Below, piece after piece: positions 57,133 through 64,000 of a stretch of 64,000 nucleotides of DNA. This stretch comes from Callorhinus ursinus (Eukaryota; Chordata; Mammalia; Carnivora; Otariidae): contig NW_020312867.1 in NCBI RefSeq assembly GCF_003265705.1, positions 10,887,228 through 10,951,227 of the forward strand, given 5' to 3'. Position 1 is the stretch's first letter. The number at the start of each line of letters is the position of its first letter. The translations under genes were made by a program, and so were the position numbers. Below the pieces are notes generated by a model that had not been told where the DNA came from, made no database searches, and worked only from the letters and a program-made list of their open reading frames with translations.

Positions 57133-57466
57133 TGAAAACAGAGGCTCAAGCAAGTCCAGGTACATAATATTAACTATCGTATTATGCTTCTAAAAAAATT
57201 GAAAACAGGGCGCCTGGGTGGCTCAGTTGGTTAAGCGACTGCCTTCGGCTCAGGTCATGATCCTGGAGTCCCGGGATCGAGTCCCGCATCGGGCTCCCTG
57301 CTCAGCAGGGAGTCTGCTTCTCCCTCTGACCCTCTTCCTTCTCGTGCTTTCTATCTCTCATTCTCTCTCTCAAATAAATAAATAAAATCTTTAAAAAAAT
57401 AAAAAATAAAAAATAAATAAAAAAATAAAAAAATTGAAAACAGAGGCTCAAGCGAGTCCATGTACA
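57094..57466. repeat. Tandem duplication of the LDHB/L1 junction, second copy split by a SINE
   Basis: Copy 1 (57094-57164) holds the last LDHB 3' UTR bases, the A tail and then L1 text (ttgaaaacagaggctcaagc). Copy 2 begins at 57165 with the same LDHB end (atattaactatcgtattatg), a shorter A run and ttgaaaacag. It is interrupted by the SINE and continues at 57444 with aggctcaagcgagtccatgt. Confidence 0.88.
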
Positions 57467-57918
57467 CACGTTTGTAGCAACACTATTCACAATTGCTAAA
57501 AGATGGAAAAAGGCGAACATCCACCAATGGATGACTAGATAGACAAATTGATGTACATACATATAATGGGGTAGCATTTCAGTGCAAAAAGGAATAAAGT
57601 ACTGATATATGGTACAATATGGATGACCCTCCAAAACATGATGCTAAGTGAAAGAAGCCAGGCACAAAAGGTCACATATTTATGACTCCATTTATGTGAA
57701 ATATCCAGAATTGATAAATCCACAGAGATGAGAGGGAAAGGATGGAGGGGGAATGAGGAGAAATTCCTTGATGGAAAAGGAGTTTAACTTCTAAGTGATT
57801 GGAAATATTTGGATAAAGGTGGTGGTTGCACAATGTTGTGAAAGTACTAAATACCTGAATGATTAATTCTGTGTTATGTGAATTTCACCTTAATAAATTA
57901 CCTTAAAAAAGGAAAAAC
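57132..57918 (+). mobile_element. L1 (L1MA-like) 3' end, continuation of the interrupted L1
   Basis: After the LDHB copy the same L1 resumes: ttgaaaacagaggctcaag, then (after the duplication and SINE) gtagcaacactattcacaat, catccaccaatggatgacta, aagtgaaagaagccaggcac, and finally tttcaccttaataaattacc. The position within L1 follows directly from the part that ends at 55748. Confidence 0.92.
57209..57426 (+). mobile_element. SINEC
   Basis: Full SINEC with an AAATAAATAAAATCTT-like tail extended by AAATAA units. A perfect 17-bp TSD, aaaaaaattgaaaacag, lies at 57192-57208 and 57427-57443. It sits inside the second copy of the junction duplication. Confidence 0.97.
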
Positions 57919-58116
57919 AAGAGCCAAAGACTCTGGGATGGCTGGCCCATCACCACCTATGGTGTAATATGTAACATGTAATAATTTTTTAATACTCAGA
58001 ACAAATCCTAGTGACAGGTGGGAGAATTTTCCTGATTATGAAACAGCTATGAGCATAAACAATATTTTGAAATATCTCCAACAAATGATACTGTATGGTA
58101 AAAGATCTGTGGTTTC

Positions 58117-58312
58117 GGGGCGCCTGGGTGGCTCAGTTGGTTAAGCGACTGCCTTCGGCTCAGATCATGATCCTGGAGTCCCGGGATCGAGTCCCGCATC
58201 GGGCTTCCTGCTCAGCGGGGAGTCTGCTTCTCCCTCTGACCCTCTTCCCTCTCGTGCTTTCTATCTCTCATTCTCTCTCTCTCTGAAATAAATAAATAAA
58301 ATCTTAAAAAAA
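58117..58312 (+). mobile_element. SINEC
   Basis: Full SINEC. A perfect 17-bp TSD, aaaagatctgtggtttc, lies at 58100-58116 and 58313-58329. Confidence 0.97.
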
Positions 58313-58329
58313 AAAAGATCTGTGGTTTC

Positions 58330-58565
58330 TATTGGTGGCAAAGTCATAGGTACTGTTAATACTACTGTCTTTTGTTGCCTGCATTCATGATAAAATGAAA
58401 TGCTAGATTTTAGTTATAGATTGGTGAAAATAAAGATTTTTTTTTCTTTTCTTAGATCATGAACTCCCAGGGTAGAAACCTGTACTCCAGCGTGTTAAAA
58501 ACTGAATAAAGAGTAAAGGAATTCACTACAGAAGAAAGATAAGTGCTACCATCAGCTGGACCTGA
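58330..58565. other. Unassigned noncoding sequence
   Basis: No repeat or gene is recognised in this interval apart from a T-rich run near 58438-58450. Confidence 0.4.
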
Positions 58566-58569
58566 TCTC

Positions 58570-58735
58570 TTAGGTCAGTGGTGAGCAAACTCCAACCCCC
58601 AGGCCAAATCCAGCCTATCACCAGTTTTTGCAAAGAATCGTTTTTTTGGAACACAGCCATGCCCATTCATGCCCATTGACTTACATATTTCCTGTGACTA
58701 CTTTCACACTATGACGGTGCAGTTGAGTAGCTGAA
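58570..58735 (+). mobile_element. hAT-type DNA transposon fossil
   Basis: The text gtgagcaaactccaaccccc, then aggccaaatccagcctatca, ggaacacagccatgcccatt and gtgactactttcacactatg, follows a common short hAT-type element of mammals. Only the left part is clear; the right end fades. Confidence 0.7.
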
Positions 58736-58739
58736 ATGG

Positions 58740-60260
58740 AATCCAAATGGCCTACAAAACCCCAAAAATGTACTATCTGCTTGAGAGGAATGCCACCCAG
58801 TTCTCTGATGATGCCCACCCTCTTAGCAGGCCACCACCTGGGGTTTTGCAAATTGTGTATAGGGCAAGTACGACGTGTGCACAAGCAAATAGTTTTGCTA
58901 TCCATTATGCTTCTGGTTGAAAACCATCAATGTTCACTGAAACAAAAAATTAGAATTAAAAATGTGTCTTTCATGGGTCCAGGCAAGACAGAGTAAGCTC
59001 ATGCCAAAACGCCCCTACCACGGAGTACAACTATAAAATCTGGGCAGCATTCATAGAACAACTATTTGCAGACTCTAAAAAGTCAATTATTGCAGACAGA
59101 TGGGGAAGATGAGCATTTGAAATCATACCAAACCGGCAGTGAGTTTACCTCCCTGCCCCAGAACCCCCTGGCCAGAATGCAATGTGGCCTGAGACGCGGA
59201 GGCGGCCATTGGTGTCAACAGAGAGATTCAGGAAAAGCCCTCTAGTTCTTGGGAGAGCAGTGGGAAATGCCTCCCAACACTTAGAGAGTGGGGAAATCCC
59301 CCGTGGTTGCTTTCCTCCATTCTCTTGTTTCTTTTCTCCATTCTCTCATACCCAAGCATCCACGCAGTATCCAAGGTGGTGGGGACCATGACACAGGGGG
59401 CAGGGGGTGGCTACACAGGAATCTAATACTGTAAGAAAGGGTAACGCTCTTTTCTAGTCAAAGGCATTGGGGTCCCAAAAAGGTGGGGAGACCCCTACTG
59501 CCTTTCTTCTTTCTCTGTTCTTCCACCACGCGGCCCCAGAAACAGGCTCAGTTTCAGGAAGCTTGTAACAGAACAAAATACATAAAGCCATCTTTCTGGC
59601 TGGAGAACTAAAATGAGAATCCCCAGGCAACCAGAAAGTAGCAGGGACATCACAGGGAGCGCGAGGTGTGGAAAAGTAATCCCCCCTCTCCCCGCGCCCT
59701 TGTTCCGAACTCTTGGGCGCATCCCCCCGCAGCACACGTGTGCATCTTATCCTTAACACTCGTCAACGCTCCCCAGAGGCCCAGCATCAGTTGCCTTCAG
59801 GACAAAGTCCTGCCAAGTCCTGCCACCACCTCTTGCCCCAACTCTGTCTCCATCGCTGCAGGTGCCCACAGACCCTGAGCTGCAGGTTGAATCTGGACCA
59901 GTGTTAGTACAGTGTGTTCTTGAGTTCCAATGCAAGCGTTGCCTGTTCCCTCCGCCCCTTCTCTGCAAGGTTCAACTCCCATCTCTCTTCCTTCAGGTGA
60001 ACCTTCGCTAGAAACCAGTGCTCCCTGCTAACCCTCCCTTCGCGCTCCCTCAAGAGGAGCTCACCTCATCCTGGGCTTAACTCACAATGTCACGTGCCCG
60101 GTAGTCTTTTTGCGAGGCCGTTTCTCCCCCACTGTGAGATCTTGAGGGAAGGACTCAGTGGGTGAGAGTGAATGAGCAAAAACACGACCCGAAAGTTCAC
60201 CAAGGGTCTTACTAGTGATTTGGCTGTTGGTTACTTGTGCCTTAAAATCGGCTTGCCCAA
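58740..60260. other. Unassigned noncoding sequence
   Basis: No gene is recognised. The interval 59640-60060 is moderately GC-rich with a few CpGs. Frames at 59454-59982 overlap each other on both strands. Confidence 0.45.
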
Positions 60261-60264
60261 CTGG

Positions 60265-60370
60265 GCCTCTGGTCACCGTTCTTCCATTTACTAGATGTGA
60301 CCTTGGTCAAATCCCTTCACTTCTCAGTGTCTTTCTTGTCTCTCAGATGGTAAAATACCCAAGCCCTGAT
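60265..60370 (+). repeat. MIR fragment
   Basis: The text actagatgtgaccttggtca, then cacttctcagtgtctttctt and tcagatggtaaaatac, is MIR in the plus orientation. Confidence 0.75.
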
Positions 60371-61445
60371 GGCATTGAAAATTTGGAGAAACAATCAAAT
60401 GAAATTGGGGCTATCAACGTGCTTTCCTCTGGCAAGAGGTTATTTCTACAAGTTTCTGAGTCACAGTGTGGAAAACAGAGATGTTGGAAGCAGAAGGGGC
60501 TCGGAGACAACAAAGCTGAAATCCTTCATTTTATTACCAAGGAAAATGAGGTCAGAGATTGCACAGTGAGGCAGGCTCAGAGCTTGCTCAAACCTGGGGC
60601 TCCTGCTCTTCCCAACACCTCATTCTCCTTGGCACACTCAGGTTTATCTTTGGGAAAGAGGATTCTTTTTCTTAAGCAGGTCCGTTAAGTTCTTATTCTT
60701 CATTCTCCTCCTTCCCTCTCCTCTTCTTTTCTTTCTCCTTCTTCTTCATCTTCTTCTTCCTCTTCTTTTCCGAATCAGAGAAGAGACATTTTTTAAGTGC
60801 CCTGGACCCTGGGTGATTGTGAAAACCTAACTCTGTGCACACCCACACATCCCTGAGTGCCAGGTACTTTTGTGGATGGGTATTTACTGTGCAAAGATGC
60901 ACATGTTATTGCGGAAAGCCTGTTCAAGGATCTATTCCAACCAGACCCAGAGAAAAGCAAAACCGAGTTGTCTTTTAGGAACATTGTCTTTCGGGGATTC
61001 AGTTACCATGGCAAGCATGCCTTGACTCACAAACTGTTCCCCCGAGAGGTCTCCCACAGGCCCATTGTTCCATAAAACTATGCTGTTTAAATTTGAGGGA
61101 AAGGATAGAAAGATTCCATAGAACGAAATGCCAGAGGAAGAAAGGAACCCCTGATGGAGTTTTCCGGGAGACAAGACTGAAATCTTCTTGGAACGTGTCA
61201 TCTTACTTTTTCATGTCAGGTTGGTGGTTACTGTTGCCCCGTGGGGGAGGATGCGTGGCAGCTCATCAGAGGGAAGCTCAAGCAGGGCCATCGGGAGCAG
61301 GATCAGGAAATTAGAAAGCGTGTCTCTGCCTGCACAACAGTGGACTCACGGTTTCGGTTTAGACGTGTCCCAGAATTTTAGCCAACCGTGGAATTCCCTG
61401 GAGCTGAAAATCAGCTGTCAAAATGTCCTTTTGAAGCATCTGCTA
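60371..61445. other. Unassigned noncoding sequence
   Basis: No gene is recognised. A 157-codon plus-strand frame (60215-60688) begins inside the MIR and has no domain. The polypyrimidine tract is listed separately. Confidence 0.4.
60690..60771. repeat. Polypyrimidine (TTC)n-rich tract
   Basis: About 82 bases of almost only C and T on the plus strand, broken by three single A bases. It is triplex-prone by composition. The minus-strand Lys/Glu-rich frame here is an artefact. Confidence 0.93.
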
Positions 61446-61449
61446 CATC

Positions 61450-61640
61450 TAGTCCTGTGTCAAACAATGACAGCAGCATTATCACCCCTTGCAAGCTTTC
61501 CTGGGCCAGTCACCCTGCTGGGCGCTTTGCATACTTTTGCTAATATTATAATAACCCTTTGAGGTAAGTATTGTAATTCCCATTTTACAGACAAGGAAAG
61601 TTAGCCTACCAAAACCAGACAGCTTGCAATCACGCAACAT
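61450..61640 (-). repeat. MIR element, minus strand
   Basis: The text ctgctgggcgctttgcatac, then aataaccctttgaggtaagt and attttacagacaaggaaagt, is reverse-complement MIR. Confidence 0.82.
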
Positions 61641-61671
61641 GAGGTCTTTGGGATCAGATACATAGAACTGA

Positions 61672-62740
61672 ATATCTGGCTTCTTCCCCTGGGCATGTTT
61701 TCAATGTGGTGGCGTGTATCAGGGCTTTATTTCTTCTGTTGCCAAATAATATTCGATTATATGGATATACCCCTTTGTTTTGATGCATTCATCAGTTGAT
61801 GAACTTTTGTGCTCTCTCCCCTTTTTGGCTATTATTAACAATCCTGCCAGGAACAGTCATGTGCATGCTGTGGTGTGGACATATGTTCTTATTTCTCGTG
61901 AGCATAGATCTAGGGGTGGCATTGCTGGGCCATATGGCAACTTGATGTTTAACATTTTGAAGAACTTTCAAACTCTTTTCCTAAGTGGCTGAGCCATTTT
62001 ATAATCTCAGCAGCAATGTATGAAGGTTCCCAATTGTCCACATCCTCGCCAACATGTTTCACTCTCTATTTCTAGTTACAAGAGCCGTCCTTAGTGGATA
62101 CAAAGTGGTTATCTCGTTGTGTTGTGATTTGCATTTCCCTAATGACTAGTGATTGTTGATTCCATGTGCTTATTTGTCATTTGTGTGTTTATCTTGGAGA
62201 AATGTCTATTCAGATCCTTTACCCATGTTTTACTTGGCTTATTCATCTTTTTATTGCTAAATTTGGGTTCTTATGATATTTTGGATACAAGTCTTTTATC
62301 GCAGAAATGATTTGCAAATATTCTCTCCCGTTCTGTGGGCAAATCCATAAAGATAGAAAGGAGACTGGTGATTTCCAGGGGGTAGGACAGAATGAGGAGT
62401 GATGGCAAATGGGTCCAGGGTTTTTTTCGTGGCGATGAAAAGATTCTAGTGGGGAAGTTAACCAGGTCTGTGAATATACTAAAAAACATTGAATTGTATA
62501 CTTAAAATGGTGAATTTGGGGGACGCCTGGGTGGCTCAGTTGGTTAAGGGTCTGCCTCCTTGCTCAGCGGGGAGCCTGTTTCTCCTTCTGCCTGCGGGTC
62601 CCCCGCTTCTGCTCTCTCTCTCTCGCTCTCTCTTTCTGACAAATAAATAAAAGCTTTAGAAAAATAAATAAATAAAATGGTGAATTTTGTGGCGTGTGAA
62701 TCATATCTTAATAAAACTGTTATTTTTACTTAAAAAAACA
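61672..62740. mobile_element. L1 with an inverted 5' segment (twin-priming type)
   Basis: 61672-62340 is L1 on the minus strand (tggccatatggcaacttgat, agtgattgttgattccatgt, attctctcccgttctgtggg). From 62341 the text is L1 3' UTR on the plus strand (caaatccataaagatagaaa, then tgaattgtatacttaaaatg, then an end like tcttaataaaactg). The two pieces meet at adjoining places of the L1 consensus: the inverted piece ends in the aagaagccagat region and the plus piece starts just past it. A SINE at 62518-62672 interrupts the plus piece. Confidence 0.8.
62518..62672 (+). mobile_element. SINEC with an internal deletion
   Basis: About 55 bases are missing between gtctgcct and ccttgctcagcgg, so the B-box-like tcctgggatcgag text is absent. 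The TSD is a perfect 15 bp, taaaatggtgaattt, at 62503-62517 and 62673-62687. Confidence 0.94.
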
Positions 62741-62744
62741 CATA

Positions 62745-63720
62745 ATGATGAGCATACAGACAAGAATAACCAAAGACTTGCAGAATAATTAACAATGTAA
62801 AAGAAGGCAAGAAACTCAGGAAGTAGAAGAAATTTCTTGGTCAATAGCACCTCTTTCTTTGCTTTATTTCCCTTCTCCTTCTTAGTTCCCTACTCTATCA
62901 GTGCTTCCTGAGGCCGCCTCCCAAACAAACCTCTTGCACCCACATTCTTATCTTAGCCTCTGCTTCCAGGGGAACCCAAACTGAGACAGGTATTAAATAT
63001 AAATGTAGAAGCCTTCTCTTAAAAATCTTGCAATTGAATTGGGAAGATATTACAAACTTACACACTGTTAGAACTCTAAATGAGCCCCATGATGAAACTT
63101 TTAATCTAGTCTGACCCTCCCATTAGCCACTGCCAATAAATCAGCGTAGATAGGTATGTCACAGGCATTTAACTTTTCTTGGCATTTATTCACAACAGCT
63201 CATTATCATCCAAAAGCCCATCAAAGTCGCCAAGTCAGCTGCTACCCAATTTCCTCTCCATCAGACAAAGAAATCCCCAGTTGAGAGGTGAGCCAAGTGG
63301 CAACTCACCTTCCCTGCCCACCACGTTACATGGCATCCTTTCTCTCCCTCCCTGCCGGGCAACAACAGGACATCCTCAAGGACCGCTGAAGTGGCTTCTT
63401 ATTAGAGAAAGATGTGAATTCCTCCTAAGAGTGATTCAGAAGGATTGGTGCCAAATAACCTTGCCTGGTTTCTCCCTCTTTTATCATGTCACTTTCCATC
63501 TTCTGAAGATTTCAGCACTTTGAAACTTAAATCAATTTGTATCAACAGTTAGCTTCCGGCCAGTGTTTTCCTCTTGCAGTTCTTTAATGAATTTCTCTCC
63601 TGTTGAACTTGAAAGAGGCAGACGCTTTAATTTTTTATTGGCCTTAAATCTCCTCTTTCTTCAGAGAAATTGATATAATCTGGGGAAAATATATACCTGA
63701 AATTACTTAGACACGGACTC
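62745..63720. other. Unassigned sequence with an old repeat trace
   Basis: The interval 62850-62995 (cttagttccctactctatca, then ccaggggaacccaaactgag) resembles an old mammalian repeat end also hinted at near 3030-3095. No gene is recognised. A 114-codon frame at 63179-63523 shows no family features. Confidence 0.4.
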
Positions 63721-63735
63721 TTTTTTTTTTTTTTT
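63721..63735. repeat. Poly-T run at the gap edge
   Basis: At least 15 T bases run into the gap. It may be the tail of a minus-strand SINE lost in the gap. Confidence 0.7.
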
Positions 63736-63835
63736 NNNNNNNNNNNNNNNNNNNNNNNNNNNNNNNNNNNNNNNNNNNNNNNNNNNNNNNNNNNNNNNNN
63801 NNNNNNNNNNNNNNNNNNNNNNNNNNNNNNNNNNN
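63736..63835. other. Assembly gap (100 N)
   Basis: Exactly 100 N, a common placeholder for a gap of unknown size. Frames called across it are artefacts. Confidence 0.99.
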
Positions 63836-63990
63836 GATCCCAGGGTCCTGGGATCGAGTCCCACATCAGGCTCCTCGCTCAGCGGGGAGCCTGCTTCTCC
63901 CTCTGCCTGCTGCCCCACCCCCCACCCCCGCTTGTGTTTTCTCTCTCTCTCTCTCTGTCTGATAAATAAATAAAATCTTAAAAATAATAA
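63836..63990 (+). mobile_element. SINEC, 5' end lost in the gap
   Basis: The body starts inside the SINEC (gatcccagggtcctgggatc) and continues through a CT repeat to the AAATAAATAAAATCTTA tail. The tail leads into (TAA)n at the window end. The first 50 or so bases must lie in the gap. Confidence 0.93.
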
Positions 63991-64000
63991 TAATAATAAT
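63980..64000. repeat. (TAA)n at the window end
   Basis: AAT/TAA units at the tail of the SINE, cut by the window edge. Confidence 0.85.

Noticed and set aside
57165..57208. A second, independent LDHB retrocopy
   Set aside because: Only the final 3' UTR bases are present and they continue into the same L1 text, so it is a tandem duplication of the junction.
60690..60902. Lys/Glu-rich minus-strand protein
   Set aside because: It is the translation of a simple polypyrimidine tract.
63627..63918. Frames across the 100-N gap
   Set aside because: Mostly N and SINE sequence.

Overview
The window looks like about 64 kb of nuclear DNA from a caniform carnivore, more likely an arctoid (bear, seal or mustelid group) than a dog. 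The main evidence is at least 17 copies or fragments of the tRNA-Lys-derived SINEC family. Most have an A-box-like start, a CT-rich stretch, an AATAAA-rich tail and a clear target-site duplication (TSD). Two short pieces of a carnivore-type LINE-1 3' end support this. The species call rests on remembered repeat consensus sequences, not on a search.

I recognise no functional protein-coding gene, tRNA, rRNA or other RNA gene. The only gene-derived locus I can name is a decayed processed copy of lactate dehydrogenase B (LDHB) at about 55.8-57.1 kb. The open frames scattered through the window are short and mostly fall inside repeats. The longest (221 codons, minus strand, 29245-29910) has no recognisable product. 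The window therefore reads as intergenic or intronic DNA.

Layout. 0-5.4 kb: L1 and old LTR-like remnants with four SINEs. 5.4-14.6 kb: mostly unassigned sequence, some of it possibly conserved noncoding DNA, with a GC-rich stretch at 13.4-14.6 kb. 14.6-22.3 kb: L2 pieces, a MER20-like element and two class-I-type LTRs. 22.36-24.51 kb: a large inverted repeat whose arms both carry a SINE at the same site; a third related copy lies at 26.5 kb. 25.8-39.3 kb: MIR, L2, MaLR and ERVL LTRs, hAT fossils, a (TAG)n/(TAC)n hairpin, and a compact palindrome plus tandem duplication at 37.9 kb. 39.8-45.3 kb: L1 nested in L1, a 400-base assembly gap, an ERVL-type LTR and two head-to-head SINEs. 45.3-54 kb: mostly unassigned, with one minus-strand L1. 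54-58 kb: an L1 ORF2 3' part interrupted by a SINE, the LDHB retrocopy, a tandem duplication of its 3' junction and another SINE. 58-64 kb: a hAT fossil, MIRs, an L1 with a twin-priming-type inversion, and a 100-base gap inside a SINE region.

There is no operon or pathway to describe. What the window records is layered insertion: old L2, MIR, hAT and MaLR copies, then L1 and ERVL, then the LDHB retrocopy, then SINEC. The order can be read directly where elements interrupt each other. Repeat family names and all element ends without a TSD are approximate.
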